The position numbers and the translations under genes are program-made. The notes under the pieces were generated by a model. The model was not told the origin of the DNA. It did no database searches and was given only the letters and a program-made list of their open reading frames with translations. A stretch of DNA of 64,000 nt from Oscillospiraceae bacterium (GTDB taxonomy: Bacteria; Bacillota; Clostridia; Oscillospirales; Ruminococcaceae): positions 1-64,000 of the forward strand of contig JAKSPL010000003.1 in assembly GCA_024404815.1 (NCBI GenBank). Direction: 5' to 3'. Positions 17,743 to 25,048 of this stretch are shown here, in pieces; the stretch's first letter is position 1; every line of letters begins with the position of its first letter.

Positions 17743-18654
17743 TTACTTCGTTTTTTTGCATTCTGCAACAGTATCAAAGAATTCCAGTATCAGGGAATTG
17801 GTATCAAATCCTGCAAACTGTTCACGCGGCCATGTATGTGAGCCGTCCTCGATGACCACAGACCATACGCAGGCTTCTGCGGTACTGCCGCCGTACTTGG
17901 TGAGTGTGGATTTTTCAGAGAGGGCAGTTTTTTCGGTTTGTTCGAGTTTTCCTTCTGAGATAAAGAAATCCAGTGTGTCTTCGATCGCAGGGGCATTCGT
18001 GTTGCCTGCGGCAGTATTGGCACGCATCGGGATTACATCATCTTTTGTGCCGCTGATTTGCAGAAAGCTGACAGGACCGATTGATGTGCGATTTTCCCAT
18101 GTTTGTTCGGGTGTCATGCCTGCTACGGACGCAAAACCGCTGAATGTATCAGCAGCTTCGAGTGCCAGCCGATGTACCATGAAAGCACCGTTGCTGAATC
18201 CTGCGGCATAGGTTCTGTCGGCATCGCAGCCGAGGTTTTCCCAAGCATAGTGTGCGAGTGCTTTCAGGAATCCCGTGTCATCGACAGGCGAAGTGCCGAT
18301 TCCCGAATTCCAGCAGGATGCAGAGGTCTTATCCGTCGGGTTTGGAATGCCTGATACATAGATAACGGTGTAGCCTTGCGGACAGGCAGTTTTGTCCATT
18401 TTGGTATCCAGCTGAAAGGATTCCGCCTTTGAACCGTAGCCGTGCAGCATGAAAATAACAGGGGAGGATTCAGTCCGGATTTCGGGCGGACAGACCAGAA
18501 ATTCCCGTTCAGTACCTAGATATGTACAAGTATAGCAGCCGTTTGTGCCGACAGTTTCTGCCTGTTCGATTTGCGGAAGGGCGGGTTCTTTCCCGCACGC
18601 AGTCAACAATATGGTCATGCAGATGCAGCCAAACAGCGTTCGAATATTCAGCAT
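17743..18654 (-). CDS. Esterase lipoprotein (PHB-depolymerase/feruloyl-esterase-like)
   Basis: A protein of 303 residues: lipobox LTAC (Cys20) and an alpha/beta-hydrolase domain with oxyanion region FMLHGYGSKAESF, nucleophile elbow AGFSNGAFM (Ser154), Asp in SGTKDDVIP, and His in DGSHTWP. This set is typical of the LpqC/PHB-depolymerase-like esterases that include CE1 feruloyl and acetylxylan esterases. It is probably a cell-surface esterase that removes side groups from plant polysaccharide. The ATG at 18654 has GGAGG 7 bases upstream. Confidence 0.88.
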   Translation of the reverse strand: MLNIRTLFGCICMTILLTACGKEPALPQIEQAETVGTNGCYTCTYLGTEREFLVCPPEIRTESSPVIFMLHGYGSKAESFQLDTKMDKTACPQGYTVIYVSGIPNPTDKTSASCWNSGIGTSPVDDTGFLKALAHYAWENLGCDADRTYAAGFSNGAFMVHRLALEAADTFSGFASVAGMTPEQTWENRTSIGPVSFLQISGTKDDVIPMRANTAAGNTNAPAIEDTLDFFISEGKLEQTEKTALSEKSTLTKYGGSTAEACVWSVVIEDGSHTWPREQFAGFDTNSLILEFFDTVAECKKTK

Positions 18655-18687
18655 ACAATCGCCTCCGATCAAAAGAATGTTACCGCT

Positions 18688-18716
18688 ATTATATCACAGA
18701 ATGCTTAGAATGTCCA
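18688..18716 (-). promoter_or_regulatory. Promoter of the esterase gene
   Basis: Minus strand TGGACA (18711-18716) and TATAAT (18688-18693), 17-base spacer. Confidence 0.75.
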
Positions 18717-18728
18717 GCCGCAGATTGC

Positions 18729-18765
18729 AAAAATCGCACCCTCTGTCATTCCGAACAGAGGGTGC
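18729..18765 (-). terminator. Terminator of ECF sigma operon
   Basis: An 11-bp stem GCACCCTCTGT/ACAGAGGGTGC is followed on the minus strand by a T-rich tail, directly after the end of the sigma partner gene. Confidence 0.88.
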
Positions 18766-18790
18766 TTTATGTGGAGGAAGGAAAATGCGG

Positions 18791-19933
18791 TTACTGCGCT
18801 ATGAATTCTTTTGATTCGAGGATCTTTCCGACATTTTCATCGGAGAAGAAGTTGACGTATTTGACGATCTCATCGACAGAGAGCGGAAGGAGCTTATCGT
18901 TCGGCTTGTACCATTCTTCGACCAGACCGTTGTCAACGTGTACAGGGACGATGACTCTGCCGGACTGTCTTTCGAGACATTGGTAAATTGCGGGTGTCAT
19001 GCAGTCTTTGTTCTTTTCGATGGCTTCTGTGGCAAGATGATAGTATTCGTTGTTGCTGACAAGAAAATTGCTTCCGGAGCTGACCTGCATACGAGGGCCG
19101 ATCATGTCATTGAGCGCGTAGAAGATAAACTCAATATATTCGTTGTTTTCGATGATTCTTCCCATGCATTCACCGAATGCTTCGGGGAGGACTTTTACAG
19201 TAAGATGCTGATAGAGCAGTTCCATATCCTTGTCTGTTACGGTGCGCCAGAATTCGCTTTCGATTGTCTGTACCTGTTCGGGATCAATCGTGATATAGGT
19301 ATCCCACAGCGCGTCTGATACAAGCTTGGAATGCGGCACACGGTTGGTGATCTCGACGGCTTCTCCGGAGAACGGAGTCGCCGTTCGATCCGAATGGAAA
19401 ATATAGTAATAACTGCCGCTTTCTTCGTGCCATTCAAACAGATCGACAGGGTAGTACTCACCGAGTGTCGTGTTGTAGGCGTATTTCGGGTTGTTTGCGA
19501 ACGGGCTGGCGGTCGTGGCTGTGGTCGAAGAAACAGTTGAACCTGCTGCGGATGCGCCTGTGGTGGTCGTTGTTGTGGTGGAGGATACAGTGGGGGTCGT
19601 TTTGCGGACATTGCTGTCTGTGCTGTATGTGTTGTCGGTCATGATGCCGAGGTCGTTGGAGACTGTTGTGGTGAAAGTTGTATCTGTGGTGTCTGCGGTC
19701 AATGCAGTAGTCGATTCGGTGGTGCCGGTATAGGACGGCTGCTGGGTGTCAGGTTTCGAGTTTCGTGTCAGCGCGTAGACACCGACTGCTGCAACGACAA
19801 GTTCTGCGGCGACAACGGTGACAAGAGCGGTTTTCGAAATATGCCATGAGATCTTGCGCTTCGGCTGCATGGCTTCCATGATCAGATCCTCATCAATGCG
19901 GGTGATAGCTGTATTCAATGTATTCTTATTCAT
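18791..19933 (-). CDS. Membrane partner (probable anti-sigma) of the ECF sigma factor
   Basis: A protein of 380 residues. The cytoplasmic N-terminus of about 35 residues (IDEDLIMEAMQPKRK) is followed by one membrane helix (ALVTVVAAELVVAAVGVYAL), an extracellular Thr/Ser-rich linker of about 90 residues, and an unrecognised extracellular domain of about 230 residues. This topology and its position 23 bases after an ECF sigma gene indicate an anti-sigma or sensor role, though no zinc motif is present. The start at 19933 is set by AGGATG; an upstream ATG overlaps that site. Confidence 0.75.
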   Translation of the reverse strand: MNKNTLNTAITRIDEDLIMEAMQPKRKISWHISKTALVTVVAAELVVAAVGVYALTRNSKPDTQQPSYTGTTESTTALTADTTDTTFTTTVSNDLGIMTDNTYSTDSNVRKTTPTVSSTTTTTTTGASAAGSTVSSTTATTASPFANNPKYAYNTTLGEYYPVDLFEWHEESGSYYYIFHSDRTATPFSGEAVEITNRVPHSKLVSDALWDTYITIDPEQVQTIESEFWRTVTDKDMELLYQHLTVKVLPEAFGECMGRIIENNEYIEFIFYALNDMIGPRMQVSSGSNFLVSNNEYYHLATEAIEKNKDCMTPAIYQCLERQSGRVIVPVHVDNGLVEEWYKPNDKLLPLSVDEIVKYVNFFSDENVGKILESKEFIAQ

Positions 19934-19956
19934 AATATTCATCCTTTCTGTATGTT

Positions 19957-20520
19957 TCAAAGGGAAAAGCCCTGATTTGCGAGATATGCGGCGAGCTTTT
20001 TTCTGGTGCGGAGCAAGCTGCCCGACACATTGTTTTCAGTCATATCGAATGCTTCTGCGATGTCCTTGACGCTGTCGCCTGCGAAGTAACGCCGTATGAA
20101 AATCTGGCGGTTGACGGTTTTCTGTCCGCGGAGAAATTCGCTGATCGCGGCGGAAAGTTCGTCTGCATCGCAGCTGTCCTCGGGAGAATCCTGTATGGTG
20201 CACAGTACCTCTGCCAATTCATCGATGGGGAGCGATTCGTAATTGCCCTTCCGTTTTTCAGCGGAATTGTATTCGATTTTTTTGAGCGAGAGGTTTCGGG
20301 TGATCTTGCAGAGGAATGCGCCCAGATAATTGGGTGTTTCGGGGGGGATGCGGTTCCATGCGGTCAGGAGCGTATCGTTGCATACCTCCTCGGCGTCCTC
20401 GGTGGAACGGAGCATATTTCCCGCGATCTGTCTGCAAAGTCTGCCGTATTTTTTCTGCATCATTTCGATTGCAGATTCCTTTCGCTGTGAGAGCATAGAA
20501 ATAATTGCGCTGTCTTCCAT
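19957..20520 (-). CDS. ECF-type sigma-70 factor
   Basis: A protein of 187 residues with region 2 (GRLCRQIAGNMLRSTEDAEEVCNDT) and region 4 (RQIFIRRYFAGDSVKDIAEAFDMTENNVSGSLLRTRKKL), the standard ECF pair. It directs RNA polymerase to alternative promoters. The ATG at 20520 has GGAGG 9 bases upstream; the longer open frame upstream reads through the duplicated leader and is not coding. It is followed by its probable membrane anti-sigma partner. Confidence 0.92.
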   Translation of the reverse strand: MEDSAIISMLSQRKESAIEMMQKKYGRLCRQIAGNMLRSTEDAEEVCNDTLLTAWNRIPPETPNYLGAFLCKITRNLSLKKIEYNSAEKRKGNYESLPIDELAEVLCTIQDSPEDSCDADELSAAISEFLRGQKTVNRQIFIRRYFAGDSVKDIAEAFDMTENNVSGSLLRTRKKLAAYLANQGFSL

Positions 20521-20544
20521 ATTTGGAATCCTCCTGTTGATTTT

Positions 20545-20774
20545 TGAATCAGACGTCTTCATCCTATGTGTACGAGTTTGAAAAGCAATCTTTGTTTTTT
20601 CGAAAAAACTTTTTTGCGGATTTTTTGTCTGCGGTCTGCATTGTTTCAGAACCGCCTTCACTCTATCAGTACGAATGGGAAATCCAATCTTTGTTTTTTT
20701 CTGAAAAATTTTTTCTTCTGATTTTGAAAGTATTTCTATTCTATCATATGTGTACGGATTTTGCAATCAAATGG
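20545..20774. repeat. Tandem duplicated leader upstream of ECF sigma gene
   Basis: Two imperfect direct copies about 98 bp apart share CTATN..GTACGA and CAATCTTTGTTTTTT (copy A 20545-20626, copy B 20647-20725). A third partial copy (20736-20774) shares the GTGTACGGATTTTGCAATC part. On the minus strand each reads GATTG followed by CGTAC, a spacing that could be an ECF-type promoter. The rest is A/T tracts. Confidence 0.7.
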
Positions 20775-20794
20775 CGGAATTGATGCAAAAAAGA

Positions 20795-20823
20795 TTGACA
20801 AACAAAGCGGCGGATGATATACT
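20795..20823 (+). promoter_or_regulatory. Promoter of Dabb gene
   Basis: TTGACA (20795-20800) and TATACT (20818-20823), 17-base spacer; AAAGGAG and ATG follow about 45 bases later. Confidence 0.85.
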
Positions 20824-20871
20824 TTATAGGTAACAAATCGAATCCGAATGTTTATATAAAGGAGTAAGACA

Positions 20872-21174
20872 ATGGTCAAACATATTATTTTATGGCAGTT
20901 AAAAGATACCCTTTCCGCAGAGGAAGCGGCAGCGGTCAAACAGGGCATCAAGGAAGGTCTGGAAGGTTTGCAGGGAAAAATCGACGGACTGACGGCGATT
21001 CATGTGCAGACAGACTGTCTGCCAACTTCCAACGCAGATGTCATGCTCGATGCAACGCTGACAGATGCGGCGGCATTGCAGGGTTACGCGGTGCATCCTG
21101 CCCATGTGGCGGTCGCGGACAGCAAAGTACGTCCCTACACACAAACCCGTGTCTGCATGGATTTTGAGGTGTAA
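20872..21174 (+). CDS. Dabb (stress-responsive alpha/beta barrel) protein
   Basis: A protein of 100 residues starting MVKHIILWQLKD with the Dabb pattern: early HIILWQL strand, central LPTSNADVML and DATLTDAAALQGYAVHPAHVAV, and a terminal strand. These dimeric ferredoxin-like proteins have no single known function. It is followed after 43 bases by a serine hydrolase gene, with no terminator visible between, so the two may be cotranscribed. Confidence 0.9.
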   Translation: MVKHIILWQLKDTLSAEEAAAVKQGIKEGLEGLQGKIDGLTAIHVQTDCLPTSNADVMLDATLTDAAALQGYAVHPAHVAVADSKVRPYTQTRVCMDFEV

Positions 21175-21217
21175 GACTGCAAATTATATAACGAAGTGAA
21201 AACAGAGGGAATATGAA

Positions 21218-22531
21218 ATGAGAATGCCAAATGGGTACAGAAGAGTTTCTGCGGCTTTGCTTGCTATGGTACTGCTGTTTTCGACTGCCTGCGGGGAAAC
21301 CTCGCACAAAGCAGAGCAAACGACTGCTGAAACAACTGTGACAACGATGCAGACAACGGAAACAGAAACCACAGGATCCACATCAGAAACAACCAGACGA
21401 ACCACGAAAACAACAACGACTGCTTCGGAAACAACAGAAACGACAGAAACAACGACCACAACAAAGGCATCTGTCCAGCAGGCAGAAACGGAAGCTGCCG
21501 CACAGGAAGCCTATCAGTATCAGAATTATGCACAGAGCGACGATGAATCTGCGCAGGAAGTCGTTCTTCCGCCTGCGGAACAGACACAGCCTCCGCAGAC
21601 GACCGCCGCAATGAAAGCAACAACGGCAACAGCGGCAGTTGACTATGTTGCGAAGATGAATTCCCTGATCAAAAAGTATCCGCGGCAATGCGCAGTCCTT
21701 CTGTACAGTATGGACGGCACAACGCTCTATTCATATCACGAAAACACGGCGATTTCTGGTGCGAGTGTCATTAAACTGCCGTATGTATACTATTGCTGTA
21801 CGAAGCTTTCCGGCGGAGTCCGCAGTCTGAACGAAACGATTACCTATACAAAATCGTGGTATCACGGCGGCGCAGGCATTATCCGCAAGAACGGCTACGG
21901 CAAAAGCTATACGATCGCACAGCTGATCGACTATGCGCTGCGGTATTCCGATAATGTTGCTTACGATATGCTTGTGTATCTGTTCGGCATCAATGAATTT
22001 AACAGTATGGTGAAATCGTGGGGCTATTCGGTATCTATCAGTCAGTCTACACGATTCCCTGCGGTGACGGCATCCTTTATGAAGACATCCATGGCGAAAA
22101 TGCACGAAAAGTCTGACGACGGCGAGTGCTGGCGCATTGCATGGAATGCACTTGTCAATTCGGTACAGAGTTACGTCCGCGATACCATCGGCGGTGAGGT
22201 GGCAGTCAAATACGGCAGTATCCCGAAGCAGTACCATGAGGTCTGCTATATTGCAGGGGAAACACCGTATATTCTGGTCATTCTCAGCGGCGCGGTCAAT
22301 TCCAATCCCGATGTGAAGTTCGTACAGAATGTTGCAGGCTGCGCAAAGAGTATGGCACAGCAGTATTTCGATGCGAAAACAACAACGACGACCACTACTA
22401 CGACTACCACTACAACCACCACAACAACCACAACAACGACGACTACGACAACGACTGCAACGACCGTACCGTCCGAAACAACGACCAATACATCTGTGAC
22501 TCCCGATTTCGAAACGACCGAAGCCACATGA
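21218..22531 (+). CDS. Secreted beta-lactamase-fold serine hydrolase with Thr-rich tails
   Basis: A protein of 437 residues: signal peptide with a Cys at 25 (weak lipobox STAC), Thr-rich linker (about 34-85), a class A beta-lactamase-like domain (about 142-385), and a C-terminal run of about 28 Thr. Active-site motifs are SVIK (Ser183, Lys186), SDN (244-246) and KYG (331-333) in place of KTG. This PF13354-like group includes beta-lactamases and D-Ala-D-Ala-type or unknown serine hydrolases; lack of KTG and of an evident Glu166 region makes resistance unlikely. Thr tails suggest heavy O-glycosylation or wall spanning. Confidence 0.85.
   Translation: MRMPNGYRRVSAALLAMVLLFSTACGETSHKAEQTTAETTVTTMQTTETETTGSTSETTRRTTKTTTTASETTETTETTTTTKASVQQAETEAAAQEAYQYQNYAQSDDESAQEVVLPPAEQTQPPQTTAAMKATTATAAVDYVAKMNSLIKKYPRQCAVLLYSMDGTTLYSYHENTAISGASVIKLPYVYYCCTKLSGGVRSLNETITYTKSWYHGGAGIIRKNGYGKSYTIAQLIDYALRYSDNVAYDMLVYLFGINEFNSMVKSWGYSVSISQSTRFPAVTASFMKTSMAKMHEKSDDGECWRIAWNALVNSVQSYVRDTIGGEVAVKYGSIPKQYHEVCYIAGETPYILVILSGAVNSNPDVKFVQNVAGCAKSMAQQYFDAKTTTTTTTTTTTTTTTTTTTTTTTTTTATTVPSETTTNTSVTPDFETTEAT
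22376..22460 (+). repeat. ACN-codon microsatellite (poly-Thr)
   Basis: About 27 consecutive Thr codons in mixed ACA/ACG/ACC/ACT use, in the 3' part of the serine hydrolase gene. Mixed codons argue that the Thr run is selected for and is not merely slippage. Confidence 0.85.
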
Positions 22532-22539
22532 TCCGAAAA

Positions 22540-22578
22540 AGAGATCCCCGAACTGCGAAAACGGTTCGGGGATTTTTG
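22540..22578 (+). terminator. Terminator after serine hydrolase gene
   Basis: ATCCCCGAAC pairs with GTTCGGGGAT, followed by a T run. Confidence 0.92.
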
Positions 22579-22612
22579 TAATGTACGTAACAGTGTGCTT
22601 CTGTGAGGCGGC

Positions 22613-22641
22613 TTGACATGGCGGCAAAATCATGGTATAAT
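22613..22641 (+). promoter_or_regulatory. Promoter of TerB-like gene
   Basis: TTGACA (22613-22618) and TATAAT (22636-22641), 17-base spacer. Confidence 0.87.
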
Positions 22642-22705
22642 AAGACTGCGATTCCGAACATTCTGCTTTTTCACGAAACGAAAACTGCAACGGAGGGCTC
22701 CTGCA

Positions 22706-23119
22706 ATGAATTTATATGATGTACTCAAAAGTAATGCTGCAAAACGAAATTTTCTGCTCGGACTCATCCGCGTTGCAAAAGCGGACGGCAAGGTCAACAG
22801 CGAAGAATATGCGTATTTTACCTCATTCGGACTGCATATCGGTCTGGATCAGGATGCTGTGGATGAGATTTCGTGGTGGTGGGGGAAGTCCCAGAAACCG
22901 CAGATCTCATTTGAAACACGGAGAGAAGCACTCTATTTTATCCGTGAGGCAATTCAGCTTTGCCATGTGGACCAGAAATATACAGAGTCCGAACAGCGAG
23001 AGATTTATGCCATTGCAGAGGAACTCGGCATTGAAAAAGCGGCAGTCGAACCCATCGAAGCATGGGTCGCGGAAGGTATGGATTGGAACGCACGCGGTGA
23101 TGCACTGCTCGAACTGTAA
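22706..23119 (+). CDS. TerB-like protein
   Basis: A protein of 137 residues, all-helical, with the TerB pattern: LIRVAKADGKVNSEEYAYF near the N-terminus and a second acidic loop HVDQKYTESEQREIYAIAEELG. TerB-like domains bind divalent metal and often sit on the inner membrane face; the function is unsettled. The ATG at 22706 follows GGAGGGCTCCTGCA. It is followed after 13 bases by a small membrane protein gene, suggesting that the two act together. Confidence 0.85.
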   Translation: MNLYDVLKSNAAKRNFLLGLIRVAKADGKVNSEEYAYFTSFGLHIGLDQDAVDEISWWWGKSQKPQISFETRREALYFIREAIQLCHVDQKYTESEQREIYAIAEELGIEKAAVEPIEAWVAEGMDWNARGDALLEL

Positions 23120-23132
23120 GGAGGATATACAA

Positions 23133-23291
23133 ATGAGCTTTGGCAAGTATTTGTTCGGCACGGTATCTGCTGTCGGTGCGGTTGTTGCGGCACCTGCATC
23201 TTTGGCGGCAGCATATGCAGCAGTCGATACAAGCAACAGTATGTGCAAGGAGAACGTCAAAAAGGACGAATGCTCCGACGCAAACAAATGA
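23133..23291 (+). CDS. Small membrane protein
   Basis: A protein of 52 residues with one hydrophobic Ala-rich segment (about 9-30) and a charged C-terminus with two Cys. GGAGG lies 8 bases before the ATG. It sits 13 bases after the TerB-like gene and ends before a terminator. I do not recognise a family. Confidence 0.8.
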   Translation: MSFGKYLFGTVSAVGAVVAAPASLAAAYAAVDTSNSMCKENVKKDECSDANK

Positions 23292-23303
23292 ACTGAATTT
23301 CAT

Positions 23304-23334
23304 GCGGTGAATGGTTTCATTCACCGCTTTTTCT
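23304..23334 (+). terminator. Terminator after TerB operon
   Basis: GCGGTGAATG pairs with CATTCACCGC, then TTTTTC. A second hairpin (AACGCGG/CCGCGTT with TTTTTC) lies at about 23378-23405. The remaining sequence to 23499 shows nothing more. Confidence 0.9.
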
Positions 23335-23499
23335 TTGGAAAAAGAAATTGCATCATTGTGTCTTGTATATGGAAAGAACGCGGTATAATTATGCCGCGTT
23401 TTTCATTTATTCCCATTTGAAACGTGGTCGAATTCGTGTCCGAATTTGTCGTAAAAATGCGTATATGTCATCTAATATTTGCATAATATATGCAGGCGC

Positions 23500-23547
23500 A
23501 AATAAATAAAAAACCACGTATATACGACACAAATGCGCATATACGTG
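23500..23547 (-). terminator. Terminator of tmRNA
   Basis: CACGTATA (23515-23522) pairs with TATACGTG (23540-23547); the minus-strand transcript continues into GTTTTTTATTTATTT. Confidence 0.8.
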
Positions 23548-23556
23548 ATTTTGCTT

Positions 23557-23904
23557 TGGTGGAGGCGAGGAGAATTGAACTCCTGTCCGAAAACCGCTCC
23601 ATCCGGTCATCTACGAGTGTAGTTTGTCGATTAGATTCCCGCGAATGCACGCCGACAAACAGGCTTACAAGGGCGGTAGCTCGTTATGCGACTGCTGCTT
23701 CCGAGCGCAGGCAGCAGACGTTCACCGTGTCATGACGCCTGACACCGAACCCACGGTATGTTTCGGGCAGACGGACGGCCTTAAGCGGCCATCAAAACGG
23801 AATCGTTGTTCTCGTTTAAATTTATAAAGTTGCACCATTTGCGGGCAGTGCGCCCCGACTCGCCGACCAAACTTCACAGCCCCCGTCGAAACCTTTACGC
23901 CCCC
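23557..23904 (-). ncRNA. ssrA: Transfer-messenger RNA
   Basis: The minus-strand 5' end GGGGGCGTAAAGG and 3' end TCCTCGCCTCCACCA form the tRNA-like domain, with TTCGACGGGGG and the T-arm GGAGTTCAATTCTCC. The internal reading frame ends ...NENNDSVLMAA before TAA, so the degradation tag ends in LMAA; the exact resume codon is not certain. It rescues stalled ribosomes together with SmpB, whose gene lies 40 bases upstream on the same strand. Confidence 0.96.
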
Positions 23905-23944
23905 ATATTGCGTGGGAAAAGGGGAGAGAGCCGAATCCGTTTGT

Positions 23945-24415
23945 TTATTCTCTGCCGCGGTGTTCCTTTACCGCACGGTCAATCTCACGGTTTGCGGAAC
24001 GTACAGCGGCGTCCTCACGCTTATCGTGGAGTTTTTTACCTTTGCAGAGTCCGATTTGCACCTTGACGCGGCTGTCTTTGAAGTACAGCGACAGCGGAAT
24101 CAAAGTTAAACCCTGTGTTTTGAGTGTGCCGAACAGCTTCAGGATCTCGCGCTTATGCAGCAGCAGTCTGCGCGGACGTCTTGGCTCGCGGTTGAATACA
24201 TTGCCCTTTTCGTAGGGGGAGATGTGCATATCGCGGAGAAACAGTTCGCCGTTTTCGATCGCACACCAGCTGTCCTTGAGGTTGACATTGCCCTGACGGA
24301 TGGATTTTACCTCCGTACCGACCAGTTCGATGCCTGCCTCGTAGGATTCCAGAATGAAATAATCGTGGCGAGCTTTGCGGTTTTCCGCGATTTGTTTTGT
24401 TCCCGGCTGACGCAA
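23945..24415 (-). CDS. smpB: SsrA-binding protein SmpB
   Basis: A protein of about 156 residues with [46 protein letters not shown] and the C-terminal [11 protein letters not shown], all hallmark SmpB. It delivers tmRNA to stalled ribosomes. No ATG fits: AAAGGAG is followed by GTG one base later and by TTG 10 bases later. The TTG at 24415 gives the usual N-terminus just before [12 protein letters not shown] and is chosen. ssrA follows on the same strand. Confidence 0.93.
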   Translation of the reverse strand: MRQPGTKQIAENRKARHDYFILESYEAGIELVGTEVKSIRQGNVNLKDSWCAIENGELFLRDMHISPYEKGNVFNREPRRPRRLLLHKREILKLFGTLKTQGLTLIPLSLYFKDSRVKVQIGLCKGKKLHDKREDAAVRSANREIDRAVKEHRGRE

Positions 24416-24449
24416 ATCCGTCACGCTCCTTTCGTTGGGACATAGAAAC

Positions 24450-24478
24450 AGTATACCATAAAACGGACGATTTGTCAA
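24450..24478 (-). promoter_or_regulatory. Promoter of smpB
   Basis: Minus strand TTGACA (24473-24478) and TATACT (24450-24455), 17-base spacer. Confidence 0.85.
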
Positions 24479-24491
24479 GCACCGCAATCGG

Positions 24492-24983
24492 TCAGGATTT
24501 GTCAGATACGGTCATTTTCTTGACATAGAAAACCAGCGTCAGACGTTCGTTGATGGCCATTTCTTTGTCGGGGATTCGCACAAATCCGCATTTTTCGTAG
24601 AGATGGCAGTTGCCTTTTTCCTGCTTGATCGTTTCGAGTGTCCAGAGTTTTGCATCGGGATAGGAATCAAACAGCATCCCGATGACCTGCTGTGCGATGC
24701 CGCGGTTCTGATACATTGGACGGATGAACAGCGGACTGATACGGTTTTCGTTGTGTTCGCAGCGGACAACACGCACGCCGCCCACGGGTTCGCCGTCCAT
24801 ATGGATGACATAGTAGTCGGTCTGCGGCTGATTGAGCCGTTCGATGAGTTTGTTGATCGGCTCTGCGGCAGGGTTTGTGTCGTGGTCCTGATATTTCTGA
24901 TAGAGCGGCAGAAAAGCTTCGACCTGCATTTTGTAGAGCAATTCTGCGTCCTGCAATGTTGCAGGAATGCGTGTGATATTCAT
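24492..24983 (-). CDS. GNAT acetyltransferase
   Basis: A protein of 163 residues starting [20 protein letters not shown], with [13 protein letters not shown], the acetyl-CoA motif around [14 protein letters not shown] and a terminal LYEKCGF segment. The substrate is unknown. AGGAATTTCA precedes the ATG. It sits upstream of smpB on the same strand, but smpB has its own promoter. Confidence 0.88.
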   Translation of the reverse strand: MNITRIPATLQDAELLYKMQVEAFLPLYQKYQDHDTNPAAEPINKLIERLNQPQTDYYVIHMDGEPVGGVRVVRCEHNENRISPLFIRPMYQNRGIAQQVIGMLFDSYPDAKLWTLETIKQEKGNCHLYEKCGFVRIPDKEMAINERLTLVFYVKKMTVSDKS

Positions 24984-24997
24984 TGAAATTCCTTTCT

Positions 24998-25032
24998 AAA
25001 AGCCGCCTGAGCATAACACTCAGGCGGTTTTT
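24998..25032 (-). terminator. Bidirectional-looking terminator
   Basis: GCCGCCTGAG pairs with CTCAGGCGG; T runs occur in both directions. On the minus strand it follows the end of the large membrane protein gene. Confidence 0.82.
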
Positions 25033-25048
25033 GTGTGTGATGGAAAGC

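Noticed and set aside
20521..20766. An 82-codon N-terminal extension of the ECF sigma factor
   Set aside because: It is a translation of the duplicated A/T-rich leader; the canonical sigma start with GGAGG is at 20520.
22246..22527. Minus-strand Val-rich open frame
   Set aside because: It is the antisense reading of the poly-Thr codons.
23374..23405. Plus-strand promoter TTGTAT...TATAAT downstream of the TerB operon
   Set aside because: The TATAAT lies in the loop of a GC hairpin followed by T, so a second terminator is the better reading; no gene follows.
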